Assembly: GCA_010672825.2 (NCBI GenBank)
Contig: JAAHFU020000004.1
Coordinates: forward strand, 310,001-374,000
DNA: 64,000 nt
Source of the DNA: Leptolyngbya sp. SIO1E4
GTDB taxonomy: Bacteria > Cyanobacteriota > Cyanobacteriia > Phormidesmidales > Phormidesmidaceae
Reading direction: 5' to 3'
Below are positions 16,250-24,982 of this stretch, piece by piece. A program made the position numbers and the translations under genes. The first letter of the stretch is position 1. Each line of letters starts with the position of its first letter. A model generated the notes under the pieces. It was not told the origin of the DNA, searched no databases, and worked only from the letters and a program-made list of their open reading frames with translations.

Positions 16250-18805
16250 TCATTCTTCTAGGGGAACCAGGTCACGCACAGCGGCGGCGGTTTCTAGCTG
16301 CAGCGCTTGGGTGGCTAAGGCTTGACAGCGGGTGAGGTCAAGCGATCGCACCTGGGCTTTAATGCTCGGGATCATAGACACGCTGGCGCTAAGTTCTTTA
16401 ACCCCCAGGCCAATCAAGATGGGAATTGCTTGGGGGTCGCTGCCGATGCCCCCGCAAACGCCGACCCATTTGCCATGGTGGGTTGCCCCTTTGACTGCCT
16501 GGTCAATCAGTCGCAGCACGGCAGGGTGCAGCCCGTCTAAGGAGGGGGCCAGTTTCGGATGGTCTCGATCCATCGCCAGGGTGTATTGGGTCAGGTCGTT
16601 GGTGCCAACAGAAAAGAAATCAACTTCCTGGGCAAACTGCTCGGCCATGACGGCTGCTGAGGGCACCTCGATCATGATGCCGACTTCAATGGGGGGTAGA
16701 TTGAGTTTTTGGCGCTCTTCTTCCACCATGGCTTTGGCCATCTTCAACTCTTCGATGCGGCCAATCATGGGGAACATGATCCGCATCTTGCCTGCCGTAG
16801 ATGCCCGCAAGATAGCTCTGAGCTGAGTGCGCTGCAGTTCCGGCTGATCGAAGCCGAAGCGAATACCCCGTTCGCCCAAAAAGGGATTCTCCTCATGGGC
16901 CATGGTTAGGTAAGGCAGCGGTTTGTCACCCCCAACATCCAGGGTGCGTATAATCATGGGTTTGTCAGGCCCCAAGACTTCGGCAATGCTGCGGTAAATG
17001 CCGGTTTGTTCATCCTCCGTTGGGGCCTGGGGCCGCTCCATAAAGATAAACTCGGTGCGCAGCAGCCCCACCCCTTCGGTGCCAAGGGCCACCGCTGCTT
17101 CAGCATCCTTAAGACTGCCAATATTGGCAGCCACCTCGACCTGATGACCGTCTTGGGTGATGGCGGGCTCAAAGGCCGATTCTAAATCCGCGGCCTGCTT
17201 GGCCTTGCGTTTAGCAATGCGGATTTGCGTGCGGGCAATTTCCTCCGCTGGGGCATTTAAGCGCAGGGTGCCTTTGGTGCCGTCAAGAATGACGGCCGTG
17301 CCATCGGCCAAGTCCAGCACCTGGGGGTCTGCTCCCGCGATCGCTGGAATACCCATGGAGCGGGCTAAAATCGCCACGTGGGACGTTGCACCGCCCGCCA
17401 AGGTGCAAAAGCCCATGATCCGCTCCCGGTCGAGGTTGACCATGTCAGAGGGGGTGAGGTCTTCTGCCACCAAAATCGTATTGTGGGGATATTTCAGCTC
17501 GGTGGCCTCAATGCCCGTGAGGATCCGCAGTACCCGCATGCCGATATCTCGAATATCGTTGGCGCGTTCGGCCAGCAGTTCATTATCGAGTTGAGCTAGC
17601 TGCGCTGCCTGCGTGGTGTAAGTTTGCTGCCAGGCAAAGGCGGCACTTTTGCCTTTGTTGATGGCGCTGGTGGCAATCTCTGCCAGTTCAGGATCGTCCA
17701 GAATTTCCTGGTGGGCGGCAAAAATCGCAGCCTTCCCCGGATTTCCGTGGCTGTGAACCTTGGCGCGGAGGGCTTCGATGTCTAGGGCTGCTTTTGCGAT
17801 CGCATCTTCCAACTTCCGCCGCTCTTTTTCGGGGGACTCGCCCACTTCAGCAACCGTGAGCGTTTGTTCCCTTACCCGGTAGGTACTCCCAACCGCCAGG
17901 CCAGAGGACGCGGCCACCCCCAGAATGATGTTGGGGTCTTGAGATTTAGGCCGGGGCGGTGGAGCCTTTAGATCAGATTGGGCAATGCTCGCCGGAGCGG
18001 CCGCTGGTGCGGCCCCCGCTTCACCCAAGCCCGATCGGACGGCTGCGGTCAACTCGGTAATTGCGGCCTTGGCATCATCCCCGCCAGCTGCCAAGGTGAT
18101 GATGTCGCCGTTGGCGACCTGTAGCGTCATGAGCGCCACTACACTTCTAGCGTTGGCGCGATCGTGCCCCCGTTGAAGCAAGACTTTAGACTGATACCGC
18201 TTGGCCAGGTTGGCTAACACGGCAGCCGGACGGGCGTGTAGCCCCAGCGGATTCGAAATCACAATGGGCTCTGACGTGACCCACTCGTCCACGACATCTT
18301 CAGCGGCTTCCTCGCTTTCGGCTAGCACCAATTCCAGGAGAATATCCTGTCCTGATTGCACGACCCCAGACTGGAAAACAAACTTTGCCACGCGATCGCT
18401 GTTCGCCACCACGACTTGAGTGAGTAGACTCTTGGCGTGGAGCGCCACATAGTCAATATCAAATTCCAGCAGCGCATCGCCGGTTTTAACCTGGTCGCCT
18501 AGGTTGACTCGGGGCGAGAATCCTTGCCCCCGCAGTTCTACCGTGTCGAGGCCAATGTGCATTAAAATTTCAAGCCCTGTCGAGGTCTTCAGTGTCACTG
18601 CATGTAGAGACGGATGAATCTGAATCACCTCACCCTCACAGGGGGCTCTTAAAACGTTGGAGGTTGGGTCAATTGAGATGCCCTCTCCCACCATCTTTTG
18701 CGCAAATACTGGATCAGGTACTGACTCAATCGGCCTTAAACAGCCAGAGAGTGGTGCGGTTAATCGGACGGTTGTGCGGACTTGTGAAATCGTGTCTAGA
18801 ACCAT
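16250..18805 (-). CDS. Multiphosphoryl transfer protein: EIIA(Glc)-HPr-EI fusion
   Basis: Soluble PTS phosphorelay protein of about 851 residues; it takes phosphate from phosphoenolpyruvate and passes it to EIIB. In order: EIIA(Glc/Crr) domain (about 10-145) with both histidines, SLHAVTL and ILMHIGLDTVEL (active His about 83); HPr (about 180-260) with NPLGLHARPAA (active His about 190); Ala/Pro linker; enzyme I (about 295-851) with GGATSHVAILARSMGIPA. An upstream in-frame ATG at 18829 exists, but ATG 18805 is preferred because GCAGGA precedes it and the EIIA domain starts soon after. The domain order matches fused PTS proteins known from some gamma- and alphaproteobacteria. It is the first gene of the operon with ptsG. 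Confidence 0.92.
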   Translation of the reverse strand: MVLDTISQVRTTVRLTAPLSGCLRPIESVPDPVFAQKMVGEGISIDPTSNVLRAPCEGEVIQIHPSLHAVTLKTSTGLEILMHIGLDTVELRGQGFSPRVNLGDQVKTGDALLEFDIDYVALHAKSLLTQVVVANSDRVAKFVFQSGVVQSGQDILLELVLAESEEAAEDVVDEWVTSEPIVISNPLGLHARPAAVLANLAKRYQSKVLLQRGHDRANARSVVALMTLQVANGDIITLAAGGDDAKAAITELTAAVRSGLGEAGAAPAAAPASIAQSDLKAPPPRPKSQDPNIILGVAASSGLAVGSTYRVREQTLTVAEVGESPEKERRKLEDAIAKAALDIEALRAKVHSHGNPGKAAIFAAHQEILDDPELAEIATSAINKGKSAAFAWQQTYTTQAAQLAQLDNELLAERANDIRDIGMRVLRILTGIEATELKYPHNTILVAEDLTPSDMVNLDRERIMGFCTLAGGATSHVAILARSMGIPAIAGADPQVLDLADGTAVILDGTKGTLRLNAPAEEIARTQIRIAKRKAKQAADLESAFEPAITQDGHQVEVAANIGSLKDAEAAVALGTEGVGLLRTEFIFMERPQAPTEDEQTGIYRSIAEVLGPDKPMIIRTLDVGGDKPLPYLTMAHEENPFLGERGIRFGFDQPELQRTQLRAILRASTAGKMRIMFPMIGRIEELKMAKAMVEEERQKLNLPPIEVGIMIEVPSAAVMAEQFAQEVDFFSVGTNDLTQYTLAMDRDHPKLAPSLDGLHPAVLRLIDQAVKGATHHGKWVGVCGGIGSDPQAIPILIGLGVKELSASVSMIPSIKAQVRSLDLTRCQALATQALQLETAAAVRDLVPLEE

Positions 18806-19579
18806 TGCAATCCTGCAACCTAAAAACATCTACAGAAAACTCAACGGGTGATGACGCGGGAACTGCGCCACCCGTAATGTTTGAAATTGGAAAGCAGTAG
18901 ATCTGAAGCAGTAATTCTGAATATAGATCTGGCGCTTGGGGCTGTCGGTTCCAGCCTTGATTCACTCAGGAGCACCTGGCTGTACGGAGAGAAGCTGACC
19001 CCGGCAGAGCGCGCCCCATTGGATTGAACTGCTTGCGATGGAGATACTGCTTTTTTGGGGAAATTAGTTGAATTAACTATCGATTGCTTGCAAAACTCCC
19101 TAAAATCAGCTCACAGATACAAAATCTTCTCCAAAAACAGGCGCTTATTGGGCGGTCCCTTACACTTCTTATTAAGCAATGCCTTACACTTCTTAAAACT
19201 GGCTCCTGCTTAACTGTAATTGAGTGAGGCTGACGCTAACAGCACGATTTATAAGCAGCAAGGCTTTACGGCATTGAGACCCCCTAGAAATCGCCGCTGC
19301 CCAGGAGAACACGCTTGAAATGATATCTGTTACAAACCGTGATTAATGAGGTAAAAACTTCATCTCTCGCGGTCATTGTGTCGATATCTGACCGCTTAAA
19401 AAAAGATAAAGATGATGGGTTCTGGTATGGCTAAATGCTATTGATTTAGGGACAATGGACACTGCCTAGTCTGCGAAATATGAAGACTTTTGGTAATTTA
19501 TAAAAGCTTAAATCAGCGCCGTTAAACGGTACAGGATTGATGGAAAAGGTCTCGTGATTGATCGATCGCGGAGTTCAGT
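18806..19579. other. Intergenic region without a supported gene
   Basis: About 0.8 kb upstream of the PTS operon. It is more AT-rich than its surroundings and holds two close copies of a short sequence, CCTTACACTTCTTA and CCTTACACTTCTTAA (about 19161-19198). It should contain the PTS promoter, but I cannot place one. No convincing reading frame was seen. Confidence 0.4.
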
Positions 19580-19713
19580 GGGGTGCACCCCAATTTTGCA
19601 AATGTCATTCTGAGGGCAGTGATAGCGAAGCGAAGCATCTTGGCATCTCACGCGATATAGAGATCCTTTACGACGCTCCGTTTCATTCAAAATGACAAAA
19701 CTGGGATGCACTC
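19580..19713. mobile_element. MITE-like element with long terminal inverted repeats
   Basis: The left end reads GGGTGCACCCCAATTTTG, then TGTCATTCTGAG. The right end is the imperfect reverse complement: TTCAAAATGACA, then AAAACTGGGATGCACTC. The roughly 134-bp unit has no coding frame of its own; a 67-codon minus-strand frame across it is an artefact. The interior carries GAAGCGAAGCATCTTGG, a sequence type common in bacterial dispersed repeats. I saw no second copy in this window. Confidence 0.55.
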
Positions 19714-19825
19714 GTTTAGTGTTCTGCCAATCGTACTAATAGACATTCCTTCATGAGTTCCCCAACTTTGTGTTCTACTCTAGGCAACATCTCTTGAGTA
19801 CACAGTAGTTGGGTGTACAAGGGCG

Positions 19826-20311
19826 ATGAAACATGATTCAAAGCCTCAATCGATTGATGTCAACATCCGGCGATGGGTTCTGATCAGCGCGTTTCGTCTC
19901 AGCATGGTTTGGGACTTGCTGACCACCTTTTTAGGCAGCCTGATCATTCTGGGAAGTGCCAGCTTTATTGCGTTGGGTCTGAGTCTGGTGGGTACCCTGA
20001 CGGTCGGGGCGTTTAACTTTTCCACAAAATCCATTTGGAAGCGCAGGCGAGTAAAGCGAGTCGAAATTGCCCTGCTGCAGTTAACCTGGATTTTTGCGAT
20101 CGCCTTTGATTTTTGGACATCCTTAACCTGCAACACCACCTATATTGCGCTGCAGCAGTTTAATTTAGGACAGTCAGGAACCTTGTCTCGGCTGTTTTCT
20201 CAACTGACGGTGGGGCAAGTTTTAATTGTGTTATTTGTAACCACCCTGACCACCATTAGCCCCATGATGGTAGGGGCCATCCGCGATCGCACCCTGGACT
20301 TTTTGACCTAA
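19826..20311 (+). CDS. Small integral membrane protein of unknown function
   Basis: 161 residues from ATG 19826. A short basic N-terminus is followed by hydrophobic segments near residues 28-62, 85-105 and 125-148, with a basic cluster (KRRRVKRVE) between the first and second. This suggests three to four transmembrane helices with a cytoplasmic basic loop. No catalytic motif is seen and I do not recognise a family. It is 70 bp upstream of the glycosyltransferase-like gene, but base composition differs sharply between the two, so they may not share an origin. Confidence 0.65.
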   Translation: MKHDSKPQSIDVNIRRWVLISAFRLSMVWDLLTTFLGSLIILGSASFIALGLSLVGTLTVGAFNFSTKSIWKRRRVKRVEIALLQLTWIFAIAFDFWTSLTCNTTYIALQQFNLGQSGTLSRLFSQLTVGQVLIVLFVTTLTTISPMMVGAIRDRTLDFLT

Positions 20312-20380
20312 TGATTTTTTGACCTAGGAATTACCGAAGGATACCAGCAATCCATATCGTCGCGATATTGGGGGGAAACA

Positions 20381-21220
20381 ATGAAGGCAATTGTCTTATC
20401 TTGTGACAGATATATCATGCTGGCAAACCATATGATATACACCTATCAGCAACTATGGCCAACGAATCATTTCAAGTTCCGAGTTCCTTATCAAGATAGC
20501 TACCCTGATTTCTTGATAAACCGGTATCCCGGCAAGGTTGAATTGATTAAAACAGAATCACCCATTAAATCGACAGCTTTGTCCTTGTTACATGATATCC
20601 CTGACGATGAATGGATCTATTGGTGTATGGATGATAGATACCTGATAAAAATAAGCTCGATAAAAGAAGTTGACGACCTATATCGTTGTGTCTTGGATAT
20701 TAAAGATAAAGATGTTGTCTCAGTGGCATTTCATAGAAATCGTGACAGATTTTCTGCTAATTCGAGATTGAATTTGCGCAGTAAAATCGTAACTGATGAA
20801 GGTCAGTCTGTGTTTGAAACAGTTCACACAAACATGACTAAGCTGCCTGTTGTCTGGAGTCATCATTTTATTAGGACAAAGGTGATGAGAAGGTTGTTCC
20901 AGAGTTTCCCAGACAGACCGTTTACGGCGAAAGAGATGGATTTCTTCAAGAAAGAAAAACTGCCAGGAGAAAAAATATACGTTTTGGAGAAGAATTTGGC
21001 TGTTTTTGGAGAAAGCACAAGTCGGGGTAAATTGACGGAAAATTGTGCTGCTAGTTTCAAGAAATGGGGATTAGAGATTCCTGAGAACTTCCAGATATCT
21101 AAAAAATATCATATTAAAGGAAAACTGCCTTATCGCTTATTCGGTATCGAGATAAAACTGCCTGCTAGAGTACAAAGATTGATGACTACCCTGGTTCGCT
21201 GGTATTGGCGAAATAAATAA
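20381..21220 (+). CDS. Glycosyltransferase-like protein (GT-A type), probably transferred
   Basis: 279 residues from ATG 20381. The N-terminus MKAIVLSCDRY followed by a nucleotide-binding-like strand pattern, and WIYWCMDDRYLI near residues 80-90, resemble a GT-A fold with a DxD-type metal site. An aromatic, basic C-terminus follows. There is no signal peptide or membrane anchor. Acceptor and donor are unknown; capsule, O-antigen or glycan synthesis would fit. It is clearly more AT-rich and poorer in HIP1 sites than its neighbours, which suggests recent acquisition. No other sugar-polymer gene is nearby, so it appears to be an isolated insert. Confidence 0.6.
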   Translation: MKAIVLSCDRYIMLANHMIYTYQQLWPTNHFKFRVPYQDSYPDFLINRYPGKVELIKTESPIKSTALSLLHDIPDDEWIYWCMDDRYLIKISSIKEVDDLYRCVLDIKDKDVVSVAFHRNRDRFSANSRLNLRSKIVTDEGQSVFETVHTNMTKLPVVWSHHFIRTKVMRRLFQSFPDRPFTAKEMDFFKKEKLPGEKIYVLEKNLAVFGESTSRGKLTENCAASFKKWGLEIPENFQISKKYHIKGKLPYRLFGIEIKLPARVQRLMTTLVRWYWRNK

Positions 21221-21500
21221 TCATCATCGCAAAAGGAATGCAGTCGTTTTAAGGCAGTTGATCCGTGAAGGTGACTTACCTGGCTGACGATAAATACCCT
21301 CGTTGAAACCTTATAAAATCCTAAAACTGGTTGCCTATCTACAGACTAAAATTTCCTGTCGTCAGCTTCATAACTTCCTCAAACTCTTTACTTATCCTCA
21401 GAATTGAAAGGCTGGCAGCATCCGGTTTTCGTCAGAAAAATCGGTGAGAAAGGTTTGGCTATTTCTGATGTCTGATTCAAAAAGCCTTGCCTGCTTGTAC

Positions 21501-21554
21501 TGCACCTGAAGTGCTGGTTAGGACAGTCGGATTTCCTGGAATCCTTATGCAGCA
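21501..21554 (+). repeat. 54-bp dispersed repeat, family B, copy 1
   Basis: Begins TGCACCTGAAGTGCTGGTTA and ends TTCCTGGAATCCTTATGCAGCA. The same 54 bp, with about six substitutions, lies at 28631-28684 in the same orientation. CACCTGAAGTGC is partly palindromic. Confidence 0.75.
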
Positions 21555-21559
21555 GGGTT

Positions 21560-21599
21560 TTGATTTCTGCCTTCTGCCTTCTGATTTCTGCCTTTTGCC
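21560..21599 (+). repeat. Short tandem TTCTGCC/TTTCTGCC repeats
   Basis: Imperfect heptamer repeats (TTTCTGCCTTCTGCCTTCTG, then TTTCTGCC, TTTTGCC) lie in the psbA leader region. Such short tandem repeats are common in intergenic DNA of filamentous cyanobacteria. Confidence 0.6.
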
Positions 21600-21641
21600 A
21601 TAGCTGTTAGCCAGACTCTCTTCACGAGAAGGAGGATAAGA

Positions 21642-22760
21642 ATGAATACAATACTGTATCGGCGCTCTCGCATTGATCACATCAGCCTGTGGGAGCGATT
21701 TCGGAACTGGATTACGAGCACCCAAAACCGTCTCTACATCGGTTGGTTTGGCGTACTCATGATTCCTACTTTATTAGCCGCAACCACTTGCTTTGTGTTG
21801 GCATTTGTGGCCGCGCCCCCGGTCGATATGGAGGGCATTCGTGAGCCAGTGTTTGGGGCCTTAATGACGGGGAACAACCTTCTCTCGGCAGCCGTTGTGC
21901 CGACGTCGGCCGCGATCGGCCTGCACTTTTATCCCCTTTGGGATGCCTCATCTGTGGATGAATGGCTGTATAACGGTGGCCCCTATCAGCTAATTGTGGT
22001 TCACTTTTTGATTGGCATTTGGTGCTATCTGGGGCGCTTGTGGGAACTGAGCTATCGTATCGGTGCCCGTCCTTGGATTGCGGTGGCTTTTTCGGCCCCC
22101 GTGAGTGCAGCAACGGCAGTTCTGCTCATTTACCCGCTTGGCCAGGGCAGCTTTTCTGAGGGGCTGCCTTTAGGGATTTCAGGAACGTTTCACTTCATGC
22201 TGGCATTCCAAGCCGACCACAACATCCTGATGCATCCATTTCATATGTTGGGGGTTGTTGGTATTTTTGGCGGGGCTTTGATGGCGGTACTCCATGGGTC
22301 TCTGGTGACCTCTAGTCTGATTCGCACCACCACCGAAGCGGAGTCTACGACCCTGGGCTATCGATTTGGCCAACTGCAGCCGACCTATCACTATCTGGCA
22401 GGCCACTATGGTTTTTTAGGTCGCCTGTTGATTCCTGGGTTTGGCAGTCAAAATCATCGCGCTTTTCACTTTATGATGGCGGCCTTGCCGACGATTGGTC
22501 TCTGGTTTGCGACCTTAGGTGTGGGAACGATGGCCTTTAACCTCAATGGCTTTAACTTTAACCATTCGGTGTTAGATAGCCAGGGTAAGGTTATGGCCAC
22601 TGAGGCCGATATTCTCAATCGTGCTGATCTCGGTATTCAGGTGATGCATGCGCCTAATGCCCATCATTTTCCCCTGCGCTTAGCCAGTGGTGAAGCCGTG
22701 CTCATCAGTGACGTTGCCCCCAGTATTGCCCCCAGTGTTGCCCCCAGTATTGATGGATGA
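21642..22760 (+). CDS. psbA: Divergent (rogue-type) photosystem II D1 protein
   Basis: 372 residues, ATG 21642 with a strong GAAGGAGG. Five D1 helices and most D1 signatures are present. Using standard D1 numbering (about three lower than here), Tyr161, His190, His332 and His337 are kept. Manganese-cluster ligands are changed: D170E ([12 protein letters not shown]), E189D ([13 protein letters not shown]), E333A and D342R ([15 protein letters not shown]). Position 130 is Leu instead of Gln/Glu. The QB loop has one inserted residue (GHYGFLGRL) and S264G/F265S. After Ala344 comes a 24-residue tail instead of 16. This pattern fits rogue D1 proteins, thought to form photosystem II unable to oxidise water. 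It does not fit chlorophyll f synthase as well, because several ligands remain. It overlaps the leader of the adenosine-kinase gene. Confidence 0.93.
   Translation: MNTILYRRSRIDHISLWERFRNWITSTQNRLYIGWFGVLMIPTLLAATTCFVLAFVAAPPVDMEGIREPVFGALMTGNNLLSAAVVPTSAAIGLHFYPLWDASSVDEWLYNGGPYQLIVVHFLIGIWCYLGRLWELSYRIGARPWIAVAFSAPVSAATAVLLIYPLGQGSFSEGLPLGISGTFHFMLAFQADHNILMHPFHMLGVVGIFGGALMAVLHGSLVTSSLIRTTTEAESTTLGYRFGQLQPTYHYLAGHYGFLGRLLIPGFGSQNHRAFHFMMAALPTIGLWFATLGVGTMAFNLNGFNFNHSVLDSQGKVMATEADILNRADLGIQVMHAPNAHHFPLRLASGEAVLISDVAPSIAPSVAPSIDG
22716..22751 (+). repeat. In-frame 12-bp tandem repeat at the psbA 3' end
   Basis: Three copies of GCCCCCAGT[A/G]TT encode Ala-Pro-Ser-Ile/Val repeats and lengthen the D1 C-terminal tail. 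This probably arose by slippage. Confidence 0.85.
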
Positions 22761-22776
22761 GGTGAGGCATTCTTTT

Positions 22777-23262
22777 ATGGAACTTCAGCGGGTTGATCTG
22801 ACGCTGCCCCTAGACAGCAATCTGATTTTGGGGCAGAGCCATTTCATTAAAACGGTGGAAGACCTGTATGAGGCCATGGTGAATGCCTCGGCTCAGCTCC
22901 AGTTTGGGCTGGCATTTTGTGAGGCCTCAGGCCCCTGTCTGATTCGAGCTGCCGGGAACGATGAGAGGCTCCAGAAGGTCGCTATAGACAATGCCACGGC
23001 GATCGCTGCTGGTCATAGTTTCATCATCTTGATGCAGCGAGGGTTCCCTGTAAATGTGCTTAACGCCATCAAACAGTGTCCAGAGGTCTGTCGCATCTAC
23101 TGCGCCACCGCCAATCCAGTGCAGGTGGTCATTGCTTGCAGCGAGCAGGGGCGCGGCATTTTGGGTGTGATTGATGGCGCATCTCCTAAAGGCACGGAAG
23201 GGCCGCAGGACGTGGCCGATCGCCAGCAGTTTCTGCGACAAATTGGCTACAAGCTTGGCTAG
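22777..23262 (+). CDS. Adenosine-specific kinase (DUF355 family)
   Basis: 161 residues. Recognised by the strongly conserved core NLILGQSHFIKTVEDLYEA, FGLAFCEASGPCLIRAAGND, AGHSFIILM, CPEVCRIYCATANPVQV and EQGRGILGVIDGASPKGTE. The family was characterised in thermophilic archaea as binding and phosphorylating adenosine; its cyanobacterial role is unknown. The start at 22777 is chosen because GAGGTGAGG lies nine bases upstream; in-frame starts at 22753 and 22687 would extend it into psbA. The ribosome site lies on the psbA stop codon (22758-22760), so translation is probably coupled to the rogue D1 gene. Confidence 0.88.
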   Translation: MELQRVDLTLPLDSNLILGQSHFIKTVEDLYEAMVNASAQLQFGLAFCEASGPCLIRAAGNDERLQKVAIDNATAIAAGHSFIILMQRGFPVNVLNAIKQCPEVCRIYCATANPVQVVIACSEQGRGILGVIDGASPKGTEGPQDVADRQQFLRQIGYKLG

Positions 23263-23351
23263 GGCTAGGGTTCCTATAAACAGCAGCCTTCATAAGTTCA
23301 CCAAGTTGTTGCCATAGGGTTGAAGATAGAAAACAGCCGGAGGCGCGTGAT

Positions 23352-23930
23352 ATGTCTGCCTGGCCTCATCGAACTGCTGTGATGAGTTTACTTGGCTGGC
23401 TGTTGTTTTCTAGCGCAGCGACGTTTCCGCTAATTGCTGTAGAACCTGTAGAGAAGGAGGATGAGGTGCGTCCACAACCCACCACAGAGGCACTCCTGGT
23501 GCATCTTGCCGATGGAGCTTATCAATTTTGTACGGAACCCGATCCCCTGGATTGGCGTGATGGAGCAGGGGTTTGCCTGAACTTTGTGAAACAGGGAACA
23601 ACGTTCCAGGGCTACTATGGTTATCCCCACAGCAATAGCTTCGTGTGTCTGCGAGGTCAGCTTTCTGAGGATTGGCTACAGGGCGAGGGGCTAGTGCTTG
23701 CCTGGGCCGGGCAGACCTGGCCTGAAATTCCTCAAGAGGAGTTCATTTGGGACACAGAAGGCCGCCTGTATCTGAGCCAGGGGGAAATCGTCCACAGCGA
23801 AAAAAGTGACGAAGGCTGGGTCTGCTGGATTCTCTTTCGACAGGCCAGATTAAACCTGGAGGGGTTGTATCGCTATGCTACCCCCCGCATGGTATCTCCA
23901 ACGCAGCTATGTGACTGGCAGTTTAATTGA
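23352..23930 (+). CDS. Conserved exported protein of unknown function
   Basis: 192 residues, ATG 23352 with GGAGG eight bases upstream. A signal peptide is visible: basic start, hydrophobic core MSLLGWLLFSSAATFPLIAV, cleavage probably near residue 30. The mature part contains four cysteines (YQFCTEPD, AGVCLNF, SFVCLRG, WVCWI) and many Trp and Tyr, which suggests a compact periplasmic or lumenal domain. I do not recognise a function. It follows the adenosine-kinase gene by 89 bp on the same strand and could be the third gene of that transcript. A hairpin terminator follows. Confidence 0.7.
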   Translation: MSAWPHRTAVMSLLGWLLFSSAATFPLIAVEPVEKEDEVRPQPTTEALLVHLADGAYQFCTEPDPLDWRDGAGVCLNFVKQGTTFQGYYGYPHSNSFVCLRGQLSEDWLQGEGLVLAWAGQTWPEIPQEEFIWDTEGRLYLSQGEIVHSEKSDEGWVCWILFRQARLNLEGLYRYATPRMVSPTQLCDWQFN

Positions 23931-23938
23931 GGGGCCAG

Positions 23939-23963
23939 GAGGGGCAGAGCTTTTCTGCCCCTC
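23939..23963. terminator. Bidirectional terminator between convergent genes
   Basis: GAGGGGCAGA-gcttt-TCTGCCCCTC forms a perfect 10-bp stem between the exported-protein gene (plus) and the alcohol dehydrogenase gene (minus). It touches the stop codon of the latter. Confidence 0.7.
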
Positions 23964-24982
23964 TACGATGCTTGCGATTGTCCCAACGCTGCTTCTGATG
24001 CCATCACTAACACGGCTGCGCCGTTAAATTTTCCCTGGCGCAGGGCCCCGAGGGCTTCGTTTGCCTGCCCTAGGGGAAAGGGCGTCACTTCAGTGTGAAT
24101 CGGTACCTGAGGGGCCAGTTCCAAAAAGGCTTCCCCGTCTTGGCGAGTCAGGTTAGCCACCGAGCAAATGCTGCGTTCGTGCCACAAAATGTCATAGGAA
24201 AATGCCGGAATCTGGCTCATGTGAATGCCAGCGCACACGACCTTCCCCCCCTTATCCACCGCTTTTAACGCGGCGGGCACCAGGGCGCCCACCGGGGCAA
24301 AAATGATGGCAGCATCCAACGAGTCGGGCGGGGTGTCGTCTGAGCCCCCTGCCCAAACCGCCCCCAGCTGGCGAGCAAATGCCTGACCTGGCTGATCTCC
24401 GGGTTTGGTGAATGCATAAACCCGGCGCCCCTGGTGGCGGGCGACCTGAATCAAAATGTGGGCAGCGGCTCCAAACCCATAGAACCCTATCTTTTCAGCA
24501 TCCCCAGTCATGCGATAGGAGCGGTAGCCAATCAGGCCCGCGCATAGCAGAGGTGCCACCTGCAAGTCTGGATACCCATCGGGTAAAGGAAAACAAAACT
24601 GGGCATTGGCGACAGCATAATCGGCATAGCCTCCGTTCAGGCTATAGCCGGTAAACTCAGCCTGGTCGCAGAGATTTTCTTGACCCGACAGGCAGTAGCG
24701 GCAGTGCTGGCAAGTTTGCCCCAGCCACGGCACGCCGACCCGCTGCCCCAGGGAAAATCCCCTCACCTGGTTGCCAATTTCGACCACCGTTCCTACAATT
24801 TGATGCCCCATGACAAGGGGCAGCTTAGGATGGCGAAGCTCGCCATCCAGGATATGCAGGTCGGTGCGGCAGATACCACAGGCATGCACCTTCAGCAGGA
24901 GTTGGTGACTGTTGGGGGTCGGCACTGGTAATGCCACAGCGCGCAGGGGGTGCTGTGGAGCCTCCAAGATCATGGCACGCAT
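23963..24982 (-). CDS. Zinc-dependent alcohol dehydrogenase, MDR superfamily
   Basis: 339 residues. Oxidoreductase that probably interconverts alcohols and aldehydes using NAD(P). Catalytic zinc site: CGICRTDLH (Cys) and GHQIVG (His-Glu region). Structural zinc site: CQHCRYCLSGQENLC, four cysteines. The Rossmann motif is modified to GFYGFGAAAH, as in the AdhA/propanol-preferring group. ATG 24982 is preferred over TTG 24997 because GGAG lies nine bases upstream of the ATG, and the family usually begins near MRAMILEAP. It converges with the exported-protein gene. About 590 bp upstream is free of genes. Substrate cannot be told from sequence. Confidence 0.88.
   Translation of the reverse strand: MRAMILEAPQHPLRAVALPVPTPNSHQLLLKVHACGICRTDLHILDGELRHPKLPLVMGHQIVGTVVEIGNQVRGFSLGQRVGVPWLGQTCQHCRYCLSGQENLCDQAEFTGYSLNGGYADYAVANAQFCFPLPDGYPDLQVAPLLCAGLIGYRSYRMTGDAEKIGFYGFGAAAHILIQVARHQGRRVYAFTKPGDQPGQAFARQLGAVWAGGSDDTPPDSLDAAIIFAPVGALVPAALKAVDKGGKVVCAGIHMSQIPAFSYDILWHERSICSVANLTRQDGEAFLELAPQVPIHTEVTPFPLGQANEALGALRQGKFNGAAVLVMASEAALGQSQAS

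Noticed and set aside
19508-19711. 67-codon minus-strand frame
   Set aside because: It lies almost wholly inside a MITE-like element with inverted ends; the frame is a by-product of the repeat.
21642-22760. Chlorophyll f synthase (super-rogue D1) as identity of the psbA gene
   Set aside because: Tyr161, His190, His332 and His337 are kept, position 130 is Leu rather than the ChlF Gln-Asp pattern, and no far-red gene cluster is nearby.
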